Notes: generated by a model not told the origin, from the sequence alone. DNA of 64,000 bases from CBDCFT01 sp965216365 (GCA_965216365.1 CBDCFT010000013.1:186001-250000); one strand, 5' to 3'. Numbered from the stretch's first letter, positions 1 to 9,343 are shown. Made by a program: numbers and translations.

Positions 1-282
1 GATGTCGAATGGGTAGACATCGACCGCCAAACCGGTTTGCTGGCTGATCGTGGCTGTGAAAACGTGACCAACATGCCTTTTGTGCAGGGCACAACACCAC
101 AGGAGTTATCACCCTGTGCCGGTGGTTTGGCGAGTCTGGATAATATTAAACTGCCTAGATTGGATAGACCCATCGAACGCAGCGACATCAAGCGTTGGTT
201 TAAAAATTTATTTAAAGGAAAATCCAATCGTTCCAGTTCAAGGCAGAATAATCAAAAACGCAGAATAGAGGATCGCAAGTAA
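1..282 (+). CDS. mrcB: Penicillin-binding protein 1B, C-terminal end (partial)
   Basis: The frame is open from the first base and ends at TAA 280-282, so only the last 93 residues are visible. They read like the end of a class A bifunctional PBP1B: a WVDIDRQTGLLAD stretch of the late transpeptidase domain, then a low-complexity basic tail (KNLFKGKSNRSSSR). PBP1B polymerises and cross-links peptidoglycan at the inner membrane. The catalytic SxxK and KTG motifs lie upstream of the window. A TPR lipoprotein follows 17 nt downstream, suggesting co-transcription. The assignment rests on a short segment, so a PBP1A-type relative cannot be excluded. Confidence 0.7.
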   Translation, partial: DVEWVDIDRQTGLLADRGCENVTNMPFVQGTTPQELSPCAGGLASLDNIKLPRLDRPIERSDIKRWFKNLFKGKSNRSSSRQNNQKRRIEDRK

Positions 283-299
283 TCAAACGGATTCAAATT

Positions 300-728
300 A
301 TGAATAAAAACTTCAAACGCTTTACCCTGGCATTGCTGGTGCTGGCACTCACCAGCTGCGCAGCGCCGCTACGGATCCCGACGGATGACGGCCCGATTGT
401 CTACGACTCTAACCCCGCAGTTGTGGCGTTGCTTTCAGACGCCGAACGTGAGACTGGCGCCGGCGACCTGGATCGAGCCGCAGCGGCGTTGGAACGCGCG
501 TTGAGTATTGACCCCGGCGATGCTATGGCCTGGCATCGGCTGGCTAAATTGCGCATGCAGCAAGGAGCGATTAACCAGGCGATAAGCCTCGCTAACAAAT
601 CGAGCCAGCTTGCAAACGATACGCCGGCTTTGCGACGGGCAAACTGGCGATTGATTGCCGAAGCGTATGATGAAAAAGGCGACATCGCCAAGGCCCGACA
701 GGCGAGAGAAAGGTCGGTGAGTGATTAG
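300..728 (+). CDS. TPR-repeat lipoprotein
   Basis: This 142-residue protein starts with a lipoprotein signal peptide (lipobox LTSC, Cys20). Residues about 47-140 contain tetratricopeptide-like helices (AAALERALSIDPGDAMAWHRLAKL and following). It lies 17 nt after the PBP1B gene on the same strand. The position suggests a role in envelope or cell-wall assembly, perhaps as a partner of the synthase, but this is inference from context. The final residues are charged and the frame ends cleanly at TAG. Function is otherwise unknown. Confidence 0.75.
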   Translation: MNKNFKRFTLALLVLALTSCAAPLRIPTDDGPIVYDSNPAVVALLSDAERETGAGDLDRAAAALERALSIDPGDAMAWHRLAKLRMQQGAINQAISLANKSSQLANDTPALRRANWRLIAEAYDEKGDIAKARQARERSVSD

Positions 729-1078
729 TTTTATGTTTTACCCAGTGGAATGTGTTTCTCCATCTGCCAAGTAATAATCTGAACTCTGACTTTCGGAGAA
801 TGCCAAGGGTTTATCGATTGTTGTAACAGGCGCGCCTCACGGCGATAATTTGGTTATCCTTGTGCGAGTGACTATCGCGGCGAGAGCGCCACTCCCACAA
901 GATTATTTAAACTCATTCTTCTACCACAGAGGTGAAATAATTTCTTTCTCCTCGTATTCAAGCAAACCGACGTGTAACCAGCAGGGCGGAACACGTTCCG
1001 CCGAATGAAGATATAACGTAGAATCGCGCGTTTCCGTAATAACCCGCGCCCAGCGCATCCCAAACTAAAACACAATCA
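729..1078. other. Intergenic stretch before leuS
   Basis: No convincing gene is visible in these 350 bases. The middle holds one copy of a REP-like element, annotated separately. The last 100 bases must carry the leuS promoter, but no clear -35/-10 pair or strong ribosome binding site stands out. Confidence 0.5.
873..900 (-). repeat. REP-like intergenic repeat, copy 1
   Basis: Read on the minus strand this segment begins TTGTGGGAGTGGCGC and ends CGCGATA. It matches the element at 6755-6782 at 23 of 27 positions. The GTGGGAG...CGCGA pattern resembles the REP sequences of Pseudomonas and Stenotrophomonas. It sits in an intergenic region, as expected for REP elements. Two copies in 64 kb suggest a dispersed family. 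Confidence 0.5.
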
Positions 1079-3724
1079 ATGCAAGACCAGTATCAGCCCG
1101 GGCAAATCGAACCAGCAGTTCAGCAATATTGGAACGAACAAAATAGCTTTCGCGTGACGGAAGACCCGTCGCGGGAGAAATACTATTGCCTGTCTATGTT
1201 CCCTTACCCGTCCGGGCGTTTGCACATGGGGCATGTGCGTAATTACACCATCGGTGACGTCATTAGCCGTCATCAGCGCATGCTGGGTAAAAATGTCTTG
1301 CAGCCGATGGGTTGGGATGCATTCGGTTTACCGGCTGAAAACGCCGCCATCGATAACAAAGTGCCGCCGGCCAAATGGACTTACGACAATATCGAGTACA
1401 TGAAAAGCCAGCTCAAACGTCTGGGTTTTTCCTATGACTGGGAACGCGAGCTGGCGACTTGCAAACCGGATTATTACCGCTGGGAGCAATGGCTGTTCAC
1501 CCGTCTGTTTGAGAAAGGCATTGCCTACAAGGAATTGGCCGAGGTCAATTGGGATCCGGTGGAGCAGACGGTTTTGGCCAATGAGCAGGTAATCGATGGA
1601 CGTGGCTGGCGTTCGAACGCACCGGTGGAAAAACGAAAAATACCGCATTGGTTTCTGCGCATCACTGACTATGCCGAGGAATTACTCGCCTGTCTGAACA
1701 ATCTCGAAGGGTGGCCGGAGTCGGTTAAAAAAATGCAGCAAGACTGGATCGGCCGCTCCGAAGGTTTGGAAGTGGATTTTGCCTTGGTCGACCCATCGTT
1801 AAACAATGGAAACCCCTTGCGCATTTTTACCACCCGTCCGGACACGATTTTTGGTGCGACATTTATGGCGGTGGCGGCGGATCATCCGCTCGCGTTAGCG
1901 GTTGCCCAAGCTGACGGGGAAATCGCCGGGTTTCTGGCCGAGTGCCGACAACAAGGCACCAGCGAAGTAGAAATGCAAGCCGTTGAAAAACGCGGCATGC
2001 GTCTGGGTGTCGATGCGGTTAATCCACTCAACGGCGAACACATTCCGATTTTTGCCGCTAACTTTGTGCTTATGAGTTACGGCACCGGCGCCATAATGGC
2101 GGTGCCGGCCCACGACGAGCGCGATCACGAGTTTGCGGTGAAATACGATTTGCCCATTCGCCAGGTTATCGCTCCTGCCAAGGGCGATGAAATCGACGTG
2201 CAGGTTGAATCCTGGACATCAAAAGAAGATCTGGTCACGGTGAATTCCGGTGAGTTCTCCGGTTTGCCATTCAAAGAAGCATTTGATCGTATTGCCGATT
2301 TTGTCGAATCGAAAAACATCGGTAAGCGCACAGTGAATTTTCGTTTACGCGATTGGGGGGTCTCACGTCAGCGCTACTGGGGTTGTCCGGTGCCGATGAT
2401 TGAGAGTTCGAGCAAGGGTACCGTGGCCGTGCCGGAAAATGAATTGCCGGTGGTGTTACCGGAAGATGTCACCGTGCAAGGTGGTGGTTCGCCGTTAAAA
2501 CAAATCCCGGAATTTGTAAATACGACATGTCCTGAAACGGGCGAACCGGCGCAACGCGATACCGATACCTTTGATACTTTCGTCGAATCGTCCTGGTATT
2601 ACGCGCGTTATGCATGTCCGGACAACGACGCAGCCATGCTGGATGAGCGCGCAAACTACTGGTTGCCGGTAGATCAATATATCGGCGGGATTGAACACGC
2701 CATTTTGCATTTGTTGTATGCGCGTTTCTTTCACAAGTTGATGCGTGATGAAAAACTGATTGATTCGGACGAACCGTTCACGAATTTGCTCACACAGGGC
2801 ATGGTGCTGGCGGAGACATTTTCGCGCGAGGGAAACGACGGCAAGAAAGTCTACTACGCACCGGATGAAGTGGAAATTGAACGTGACGCCCAGGGTCGTA
2901 TCAGCGGTGGGCGATTAAAGTCAGATGGGCAGCCGGTCGATATCGGGCGCCTGGAGAGCATGTCCAAGTCAAAAAAGAACGGTGTCGATCCACAGGACCT
3001 GATCGACAAATATGGAGCCGACACGGTGCGTTTGTTTACGATGTTTGCCGCGCCACCGGAACATACTTTGGAATGGAACGATGACGCCGTCGCCGGCGCC
3101 CATCGATTTTTACGCCGTCTCTGGCAGTTGGTTTACAGTCATCGTGATCGGTTAGTGACGCTGACATCGCTGCTTGCGCAGGGCGGTATTAATTTTTCCA
3201 ATGCCGATGCCGACGTACGCGAATTGCGCACGAAAACCCATAGCACTTTGCAGCGCATCAATCGCGACTATGAACGATTTCAGTTCAACACCGTAATCGC
3301 CGCGTGCATGGAGCTGGTCAACGCCTTGTACGATTTTGATTCAGGCGATGCGCCGCAAAATGCTGCTCATGACTTGCGTGGAGCGGCACTGGCCGAGACG
3401 GTCAGCATGATTTTGAAGGCACTTGGGCCTGTCGTGCCGCATATCGGGCATGTGTTGTGGCGCGAGCTTGGCAACGACGGCCCGTTGATCGATGTGCCCT
3501 GGCCGACTGTGGACAGTCAAGCTCTGGTGCGCGATACGATTAAACTCGTGGTGCAGGTCAACGGTAAGCTGCGTGGCCACGTGGAAGTTGCAGCGGATGC
3601 TGATCAGGATGCTGTATTGGCGGAAGCGTTGCAGGATGAGGGCATTTTGCGGCATGTGGGCGACGCGGACGCTATTCGCAAGGTGATATTTGTGCCAGGG
3701 CGTTTAATCAATATAGTGGTTTAG
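1079..3724 (+). CDS. leuS: Leucyl-tRNA synthetase
   Basis: This 881-residue class I aminoacyl-tRNA synthetase charges tRNA-Leu in the cytoplasm. The HIGH-type motif is HMGH at residues 49-52. The KMSKS-type motif is SMSKS at 627-631, with Ser replacing the first Lys. A CP1 editing domain is present (TTRPDTIFGATFM in its threonine-rich region). The length is normal for bacterial LeuRS. The ATG start gives the expected N-terminus, though no strong Shine-Dalgarno sequence precedes it. lptE and holA follow, the usual gammaproteobacterial order. Confidence 0.97.
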   Translation: MQDQYQPGQIEPAVQQYWNEQNSFRVTEDPSREKYYCLSMFPYPSGRLHMGHVRNYTIGDVISRHQRMLGKNVLQPMGWDAFGLPAENAAIDNKVPPAKWTYDNIEYMKSQLKRLGFSYDWERELATCKPDYYRWEQWLFTRLFEKGIAYKELAEVNWDPVEQTVLANEQVIDGRGWRSNAPVEKRKIPHWFLRITDYAEELLACLNNLEGWPESVKKMQQDWIGRSEGLEVDFALVDPSLNNGNPLRIFTTRPDTIFGATFMAVAADHPLALAVAQADGEIAGFLAECRQQGTSEVEMQAVEKRGMRLGVDAVNPLNGEHIPIFAANFVLMSYGTGAIMAVPAHDERDHEFAVKYDLPIRQVIAPAKGDEIDVQVESWTSKEDLVTVNSGEFSGLPFKEAFDRIADFVESKNIGKRTVNFRLRDWGVSRQRYWGCPVPMIESSSKGTVAVPENELPVVLPEDVTVQGGGSPLKQIPEFVNTTCPETGEPAQRDTDTFDTFVESSWYYARYACPDNDAAMLDERANYWLPVDQYIGGIEHAILHLLYARFFHKLMRDEKLIDSDEPFTNLLTQGMVLAETFSREGNDGKKVYYAPDEVEIERDAQGRISGGRLKSDGQPVDIGRLESMSKSKKNGVDPQDLIDKYGADTVRLFTMFAAPPEHTLEWNDDAVAGAHRFLRRLWQLVYSHRDRLVTLTSLLAQGGINFSNADADVRELRTKTHSTLQRINRDYERFQFNTVIAACMELVNALYDFDSGDAPQNAAHDLRGAALAETVSMILKALGPVVPHIGHVLWRELGNDGPLIDVPWPTVDSQALVRDTIKLVVQVNGKLRGHVEVAADADQDAVLAEALQDEGILRHVGDADAIRKVIFVPGRLINIVV

Positions 3725-3788
3725 GCGCATAAGCGGCGTATAATTCACCATCGAAGCTTAACCAACCAATCTTATCCAGGAATTGTAA

Positions 3789-4307
3789 ATGCAATTGCGT
3801 CTGATTATTGTTCTACTTATCACGCTTGGCTTGATGCAGGCTTGTGGTTTCCACCTACGCGGCAAAATCGATTTGCCCGAGCGTCTTACTTCGTTTTATG
3901 TCGAGGGTAAAGATCCGGAGCTGGTTGCCGAATTGCAGGATGCCCTGGAGTTCAGTGGTGCGGAAATTCTGGACAGTGAGGAGGGCGCAACCGCGGTGCT
4001 GGAAATAACCAATATTGCTTTTCTGCGCGAAGTGCGCTCGGTAGACGAGCGCGGTTTGGCGACCAGTTATAATCTTAAATACCGCGTTCGCTTTAAGATT
4101 GACGAGAATAACGGCGATGAGTTGCTAAAAGAATCCACGATTACATTGTCGCGTTTTTTGAGTTTCGACAGCACCCAGATACTGCAGGCGGAGGAAGAGC
4201 AGGAGTTCCTGCGCGAGGATATGCAACGCGACATGGTGCAACGCATTATGCAACGCCTTGCTACAATCGCGTCTGCGCAACCGTTGCGAAAGGTTATCGC
4301 GGCGTAA
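3789..4307 (+). CDS. lptE: LPS-assembly lipoprotein LptE
   Basis: This 172-residue outer-membrane lipoprotein plugs and stabilises the LptD barrel that inserts lipopolysaccharide into the outer leaflet. It has a signal peptide with a somewhat atypical lipobox (MQAC, Cys19), followed by the family start GFHLRG. The LptE fold is supported by the RSVDERGLATSYNL stretch near mid-protein. An AGGA ribosome site precedes the ATG. A TATAAT hexamer at 3739-3744 could be a -10 box for lptE-holA, but no good -35 is visible. Gene order leuS-lptE-holA is conserved. Confidence 0.93.
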   Translation: MQLRLIIVLLITLGLMQACGFHLRGKIDLPERLTSFYVEGKDPELVAELQDALEFSGAEILDSEEGATAVLEITNIAFLREVRSVDERGLATSYNLKYRVRFKIDENNGDELLKESTITLSRFLSFDSTQILQAEEEQEFLREDMQRDMVQRIMQRLATIASAQPLRKVIAA

Positions 4308-4333
4308 TTCACCACGGTCATTAAAAGGACTGC

Positions 4334-5368
4334 GTGGCGCGTATTCCCTCCACTGCAATCGGGTCTCAACTGAAGAGAAAACTCGAATCGCTGTACCTGG
4401 TCTTCGGTCAGGAAACGCTCTTGGTCGAAGAAAGTGTCGATGCGATTCGCGTCGCGGCGCGTGAACAAGGCATTCACGAGCGCATACGTTTAACCGTCGA
4501 GAGCGGATTCGATTGGTCGGTGTTGCGTGAGCATTCTCAATCCATGTCATTGTTCGGCGGCAGTCGTTTGATTGAACTGCGTATGCCGACGGGCAAGCCC
4601 GGCGACAAGGGCCGTGATGCGATCCTGGATTACATCGAATCGCAGTCACCGGATACCGTGCTAGTCATTGTAGCCGGTAAAATCGATAAAGCCGGTCAAC
4701 GTACTAAGTGGTTTAAACAAGTCGAGTCCAACGGCGTTGCCATTGAAACCCAGGCGGTGAGACCCGAACAACTACCTGCATGGGTTGAGCAACGATTACA
4801 ACGCGCGCAAATTAACTATGATCGCGACGTCGTTCTACCGCTGTGCCGGTTTATTGAAGGAAACTTGCTGGCCGCCGCGCAGGAAATAGAGAAATTAAAA
4901 CTACTGCTGGGCGAAAATAAATTAACAGCAAGTGACCTGGAAAAAACCGTGGCGGATCAGGCGCGTTATAACGTTTACGGCTTTGTTGATGCTTGTCTGG
5001 CGGGCAACGCGACGCGGAGTCTGCGTATGTTGCGTGGTTTAAAAGGCGAGGCGACCGAACCTGCGCTTGTACTGTGGGCATTGGCGCGCGATACTCGAAC
5101 CATGACCCGCATTGCTGGTGAGTTGCGATCTGGTAAAGCGAAAGCGGCTGTGTTCAAGGCGAACCAGATTTGGTCCAGCCGCGCCGGTTTGGTCGATCGT
5201 GCCTTACAGCGGTTGAGTTTGCCGCAGTGGCGCTCGGTGTTGCAACGTGTCGCGTTGGCGGATCGTGTGATGAAAGGTCGTGCGAGTGGTGATATTTGGC
5301 ATCAGTTTGAAAACATTGCGTTGGCCATTTGTGGAATCAAAACATTAGCGCCTGACAATCAATCATAA
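4334..5368 (+). CDS. holA: DNA polymerase III delta subunit
   Basis: This 344-residue protein is the delta subunit of the clamp loader and opens the beta sliding clamp. The N-terminus (LYLVFGQETLLVEES) matches the family's degenerate AAA+ domain. The C-terminal collar region is also recognisable (ALVLWALARDTRTM). It starts at GTG 4334, with AAAGGA 5 nt upstream. A longer frame from 4258 in another register is a shadow. It lies between lptE and proA, as in many Gammaproteobacteria. Confidence 0.93.
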   Translation: MARIPSTAIGSQLKRKLESLYLVFGQETLLVEESVDAIRVAAREQGIHERIRLTVESGFDWSVLREHSQSMSLFGGSRLIELRMPTGKPGDKGRDAILDYIESQSPDTVLVIVAGKIDKAGQRTKWFKQVESNGVAIETQAVRPEQLPAWVEQRLQRAQINYDRDVVLPLCRFIEGNLLAAAQEIEKLKLLLGENKLTASDLEKTVADQARYNVYGFVDACLAGNATRSLRMLRGLKGEATEPALVLWALARDTRTMTRIAGELRSGKAKAAVFKANQIWSSRAGLVDRALQRLSLPQWRSVLQRVALADRVMKGRASGDIWHQFENIALAICGIKTLAPDNQS

Positions 5369-5406
5369 ATATTGAGTTACAGACAACTATATTAAAGGGT
5401 AGAGCG

Positions 5407-6699
5407 ATGTCAGCTCAGTTAAAAGAAAATATAGATAACACTATCGACCTCAAGGTATATGTGGAGCAGATTGGGCGTGATGCTCGCGCGGCCTCGCGAC
5501 AGATTGCGAAGTCCAGCACAGCGATGAAAAACACCGCGCTGGAAGCGATTGCCGATCAAATCATGCTAGCCGAAGAAAATATCCTCGACGCTAACGCGCA
5601 AGACATGATGGCAGCGAAAAATAATAAGTTGTCCAGTGCTTTGCTGGATCGTTTGGAATTAAACGCCGAACGCGTCGCGACCATGGCGGAAGGTTTGCGT
5701 CAGATTGCGCGCCTGCCGGATCCGGTGGGTGCGATCTCCGATCTGGTGTATCGCCCTTCCGGTATTCAAGTAGGCAAAATGCGCGTGCCCCTCGGCGTGA
5801 TCGGTATTATTTACGAGTCACGTCCGAACGTAACCGCCGACGCTGCGGCCCTGTGTTTGAAATCGGGCAATGCGACAATCTTGCGTGGCGGTAGCGAGGC
5901 GATAAATTCCAATCTCGCTATTGCCGATTGCATCAAACAAGGACTGAAAAAAGCCGGTTTGCCCGCGACTGCGGTGCAGGTGCTGGAGATTACAGACCGT
6001 GAGGCGGTCGGTGAGTTGTTGCATATGCCGCAATACGTCGACATTATTGTTCCGCGTGGCGGAAAGAGTCTGATCGAGCGTATCAGCGCCGATTCCCAGG
6101 TGCCGGTAATCAAACATCTGGAAGGTCTGTGCCATATCTATATTGACGACGATGCCGATGTGCAAAATGCGATCGACGTTGCATACAACGCCAAGACACG
6201 GCGTTATGGTATTTGCGGTTCCATGGAAACATTGCTGGTGGCTGAGTCCATCGCGCCAAAAGTTTTACCCACTCTGACACGAATGTATCTGGACAAAGGG
6301 GTCGAGTTGCGTGGTTGCGAAAAATCCCGCGCGTTGATTGAACAGATAACTCCCGCTACCGAAGACGATTGGTATACCGAATACCTCGGGCCGATCTTGT
6401 CGATCAAGATAGTCGATGGTCTGGATGAGGCGATTCGCCACATCGAAACTTATGGGTCGCAACACACAGACGCCATCATTACCGAGAATCTTGCGCATAG
6501 CCGCCGCTTTATTACCGAAGTGGATTCAAGTTCGGTCATGGTCAATGCGTCGACCCAGTTTGCCGACGGTTTTGAATACGGCCTGGGTGCGGAAATCGGC
6601 ATCAGCACGAATAAATTGCATGTGCGTGGCCCGGTCGGGTTGGAAGGACTGACCTGTCAAAAGTATGTCGTATTCGGTGACGGTACCATCCGGCCCTGA
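5407..6699 (+). CDS. proA: Glutamate-5-semialdehyde dehydrogenase
   Basis: This 430-residue enzyme reduces gamma-glutamyl phosphate to glutamate semialdehyde in proline synthesis, using NADPH. The aldehyde-dehydrogenase core is intact: VIYESRPNVTADAAALC-type region, SGNATILRGGSEA, and catalytic Cys270 in YGICGSMETLL. An AAAGGGTAGAG ribosome site precedes the ATG. The gene carries a slightly longer N-terminus than the E. coli protein. proB is not in the window. It sits upstream of nadD, a common arrangement. Confidence 0.95.
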   Translation: MSAQLKENIDNTIDLKVYVEQIGRDARAASRQIAKSSTAMKNTALEAIADQIMLAEENILDANAQDMMAAKNNKLSSALLDRLELNAERVATMAEGLRQIARLPDPVGAISDLVYRPSGIQVGKMRVPLGVIGIIYESRPNVTADAAALCLKSGNATILRGGSEAINSNLAIADCIKQGLKKAGLPATAVQVLEITDREAVGELLHMPQYVDIIVPRGGKSLIERISADSQVPVIKHLEGLCHIYIDDDADVQNAIDVAYNAKTRRYGICGSMETLLVAESIAPKVLPTLTRMYLDKGVELRGCEKSRALIEQITPATEDDWYTEYLGPILSIKIVDGLDEAIRHIETYGSQHTDAIITENLAHSRRFITEVDSSSVMVNASTQFADGFEYGLGAEIGISTNKLHVRGPVGLEGLTCQKYVVFGDGTIRP

Positions 6700-6754
6700 G
6701 TTGTTTGTATTTCGTTTTTATGCCGATCGGGGTTAACACCGGGCATGCGTCCGG

Positions 6755-6782
6755 TTGTGGGAGCGGCGCCCACGTCGCGATC
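6755..6782 (+). repeat. REP-like intergenic repeat, copy 2
   Basis: The segment reads TTGTGGGAGCGGCGCCCACG then TCGCGATC and matches the inverted copy at 873-900 at 23 of 27 positions. It lies between proA and nadD. An in-frame GTG here would extend NadD by 17 residues, and the repeat nature of the DNA argues against that start. Confidence 0.5.
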
Positions 6783-6805
6783 GGTCAAACAACACCCGGA
6801 TTTTA

Positions 6806-7432
6806 ATGCGATTGATCGGAATCTTCGGCGGCACCTTCGATCCTATTCACTACGGCCATTTGCGAACTGTTGCCCAAGTTAATCAGCGCATCCGGTTTGA
6901 CGAGGTTTTATTCATTCCATCCGCCGTACCGCCGCATCGCGACGCGCCACAAGCAATGGTGGAACAACGCGTGCAAATGTTGCAACTGGCGTTAGAAGAG
7001 TATCCAGAGTTTGAAATTGATCAACGCGAGTTACATCGCACCGGACCGTCGTACACCGTCGACACGCTGCAATCTTTGCACGAGGACTTCCCAGAAAGCG
7101 CATTGTGTTTGATTATCGGCATGGATGCGTTTTTAAATTTAAATACCTGGCATCGTTGGCCAGATATCTGCGACCTCACGCATATCGTCGTGATGCAACG
7201 ACCGGGTTGGAATTCGAATAAACAGTTTCCGGACTGGTGTTGGCAATCGGAGTTCGAAAGTCTTGCAGCATTACAAGTTAAAGAGGCAGGCGTAATTTGT
7301 ATGTGCGAAGTCGACCCTGTCGATATTTCCGCAAGTGCAATTCGCCGGGATTTAAAACAAGGAAAAGAAATTGCCGGGAGCTTACCCGCGCCGGTACGTG
7401 ATTACATTTTAGAAAACAAGTTATATCAATGA
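6806..7432 (+). CDS. nadD: Nicotinate-nucleotide adenylyltransferase
   Basis: This 208-residue enzyme transfers AMP from ATP to nicotinate mononucleotide, giving deamido-NAD. The nucleotidyltransferase signature GIFGGTFDPIHYGHL is at the N-terminus, and the second motif DISASAIRRDL is near the C-terminus. I chose ATG 6806 because it places the first motif at the usual distance; the upstream GTG at 6755 lies in a REP-like repeat. The stop overlaps the rsfS start by 4 nt (ATGA), indicating translational coupling. Confidence 0.93.
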   Translation: MRLIGIFGGTFDPIHYGHLRTVAQVNQRIRFDEVLFIPSAVPPHRDAPQAMVEQRVQMLQLALEEYPEFEIDQRELHRTGPSYTVDTLQSLHEDFPESALCLIIGMDAFLNLNTWHRWPDICDLTHIVVMQRPGWNSNKQFPDWCWQSEFESLAALQVKEAGVICMCEVDPVDISASAIRRDLKQGKEIAGSLPAPVRDYILENKLYQ

Positions 7433-7821
7433 CAGAGACAAATTCAGAATTAGACAAAACTATCAACGATATGCGCGACACCATAGTCGGCGCGCTGGAC
7501 GAGGCCAAGGGCAAAGATATTCAGGCATTCGATGTGCGTGATATGACCGATGTCACCGACTACATGATTGTCGCCAGCGGTACCTCCGACCGGCACGTAA
7601 AAGCGTTGGCCGGTCAACTCATCGACGCCATGCGGGAAAATGGTCACCGGCCGATAGGCGTAGAAGGCGAAGACGCCGCCGATTGGATCCTCATCGACTT
7701 TGGCGACGTCGTTGCCCATGTTATGCGTGAACAGACCCGCGAGTTTTACGACCTCGAAGGTCTATGGAGCGAACAAGTGCGTGACCTGGTCAAGGCGCAG
7801 CGTGAAGGGCGGTTGGAATAA
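7429..7821 (+). CDS. rsfS: Ribosomal silencing factor RsfS
   Basis: This 130-residue DUF143 protein binds ribosomal protein L14 and blocks subunit joining when nutrients are short. Family motifs are visible: DVTDYMIVASGTSDRHVKAL, GVEGEDAADWILIDFGDVVAH and FYDLEGLW. It is coupled to nadD by a 4-nt overlap. Normally rlmH follows directly, but here a DUF4279 gene intervenes. Confidence 0.95.
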   Translation: MTETNSELDKTINDMRDTIVGALDEAKGKDIQAFDVRDMTDVTDYMIVASGTSDRHVKALAGQLIDAMRENGHRPIGVEGEDAADWILIDFGDVVAHVMREQTREFYDLEGLWSEQVRDLVKAQREGRLE

Positions 7822-7847
7822 TCAATTCCACGGTTTGTTATAACTTT

Positions 7848-8270
7848 ATGGCTCACGTACACGAATCAATGACTACATTAAGAATAGCAGGTGACGATCT
7901 AATTTCATCTGAGATTTCTCAGTTGCTTTGCTGTAAACCCACTGGAGAACAAATAAAGGGTCAAGTTTTCAAAAATAGTCGGAATGGCAAGGAACGAATT
8001 GCGAAAACAGGCATGTGGCGGTTGGATGCAACAATGACTCTACCCGAGGTGATAGATCGTCAAATTTTAGGGATTTTGGACAAACTTAATCGAGATATTG
8101 CTGTATGGGGCCAATTATCAAAAAAGTATGAGATTGATTTGTCTTGTGGATTTTTTATGGAGCAAACAAACGAGGGTGTAATTGTTTCATCCGATTCTAT
8201 TCGGGAATTGGGAAAACGAGGTATCGGTTTAAGTATCGACATCTATGCTCCACTAAATGATGGCGCGTAG
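7848..8270 (+). CDS. DUF4279-like protein
   Basis: This 140-residue protein has the pattern I associate with DUF4279: a first strand TTLRIAGDDLISSEIS, a CKPTGEQIKGQ loop, a GMWRLDA strand, and a final LGKRGIGLSIDIYAP strand. Function of the family is unknown. The gene is richer in A+T than its neighbours and separates rsfS from rlmH, which are usually adjacent. This suggests a recent insertion. An internal ATG at 7869 is an alternative start that would leave the domain intact. The family call is from memory. Confidence 0.6.
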   Translation: MAHVHESMTTLRIAGDDLISSEISQLLCCKPTGEQIKGQVFKNSRNGKERIAKTGMWRLDATMTLPEVIDRQILGILDKLNRDIAVWGQLSKKYEIDLSCGFFMEQTNEGVIVSSDSIRELGKRGIGLSIDIYAPLNDGA

Positions 8271-8283
8271 TCACTGAATCATA

Positions 8284-8760
8284 TTGATTCGCTTTACTTT
8301 GATAGCCATCGGCACCCGCATGCCAGGATGGGTCAACGAAGCGTTTGCCGAGTACGCGAAACGCGTGCGTGATAATTGTGAATTTAAACTGATTGAAGTT
8401 CCAGCGGGGAAACGCAGCAAGAATGCGGATGTAAAACGCATTGCCCGTGATGAAGGTCAAAAATTATTAGCTGCGGTTCCTTCCAACTCCCTCATTATTG
8501 CTTTGGAACGAAACGGCAAATCTATCGACACGCAAACCCTGAGCAATAAAATACAGGAATGGATGAGCGACGGTGTTAACGCATCATTATTGGTAGGCGG
8601 GCCGGAAGGCTTGTCGCCGGAAGTATTGCAAGCTGCCGATGAAACCTGGTCGTTGTCGGCCATGACATTCGCCCATCCCGTCGTGCGTGTGATGCTGGCG
8701 GAGCAGGTCTATCGCGCGTGGAGCATCGTTCAGGGTTTGCCCTATCATCGTGCCGGTTGA
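8284..8760 (+). CDS. rlmH: 23S rRNA pseudouridine-1915 N3-methyltransferase
   Basis: This 158-residue SPOUT methyltransferase modifies Psi1915 in helix 69 of 23S rRNA. Family signatures are clear: VPAGKRSKNADVKRI near the middle, LVGGPEGLSP and a C-terminal YRAWSIVQGLPYHR knot region. A TTG start at 8284 matches the expected N-terminus (IRFTLIAIGTRMPGW), and no ATG lies near. The 3' end overlaps maf by 11 nt. Confidence 0.93.
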   Translation: MIRFTLIAIGTRMPGWVNEAFAEYAKRVRDNCEFKLIEVPAGKRSKNADVKRIARDEGQKLLAAVPSNSLIIALERNGKSIDTQTLSNKIQEWMSDGVNASLLVGGPEGLSPEVLQAADETWSLSAMTFAHPVVRVMLAEQVYRAWSIVQGLPYHRAG

Positions 8761-9343
8761 CGATTTTCACACTTACCTGGCGTCAAAATCGCCTCGACGT
8801 CAGGAATTGCTACAGCAAATTGGCGTGCGATTTAAATTGGTGGATGCTGATGTCGATGAATCCGCTTTTCCAATGCAGAACCCCGGTGAATATGTGTTGA
8901 CACTGGCACGGGCGAAAGCGGCGGCGGGTTACGCAAGTCTGTCTAATAGTAGTATGCCTTTCAATCCAATACTCGGTGCAGACACCTGTGTTGTTATCGA
9001 TAACGAAATTCTCGGCAAACCTGTTGATAAAGACGATGCGTTGCGCATGCTGGCGCGTTTATCGGGTGCAACCCACCGTGTTTATACCGGCATTGCGTTG
9101 TATCATGCCGGCGAGATGAATACACGAATCAGCGCAAGTAGCGTGACCTTCGCGAAGTTACGACCGGAACAAATCGAGAATTACTGGGTCAGCGGCGAGC
9201 CTATAGATAAAGCCGGAGCGTATGCCATACAGGGTCGTGCGGCGGCATTTGTCACACACATGAGCGGCAGCTATTCGGGCGTTGTCGGTTTGCCGTTGTA
9301 CGAAACGGTGCAACTGTTGACTGAAGCGGGCGTAGAAATATGA
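8750..9343 (+). CDS. maf: Maf-family nucleotide pyrophosphatase
   Basis: This 197-residue enzyme hydrolyses non-canonical or pyrimidine nucleoside triphosphates (YhdE type, dTTP/UTP). The N-terminal motif LASKSPRRQELL and the GADTCVV and DKAGAYAIQGRAA motifs are present. It starts at GTG 8750, inside the end of rlmH, and overlaps rng by 4 nt. The maf-rng pair normally follows mreBCD; here it follows rlmH. Confidence 0.92.
   Translation: MPVDDFHTYLASKSPRRQELLQQIGVRFKLVDADVDESAFPMQNPGEYVLTLARAKAAAGYASLSNSSMPFNPILGADTCVVIDNEILGKPVDKDDALRMLARLSGATHRVYTGIALYHAGEMNTRISASSVTFAKLRPEQIENYWVSGEPIDKAGAYAIQGRAAAFVTHMSGSYSGVVGLPLYETVQLLTEAGVEI

Noticed and set aside
6755..6805. Longer NadD from GTG 6755
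   Set aside because: The sequence is a REP-like repeat, and ATG 6806 gives the family N-terminus.
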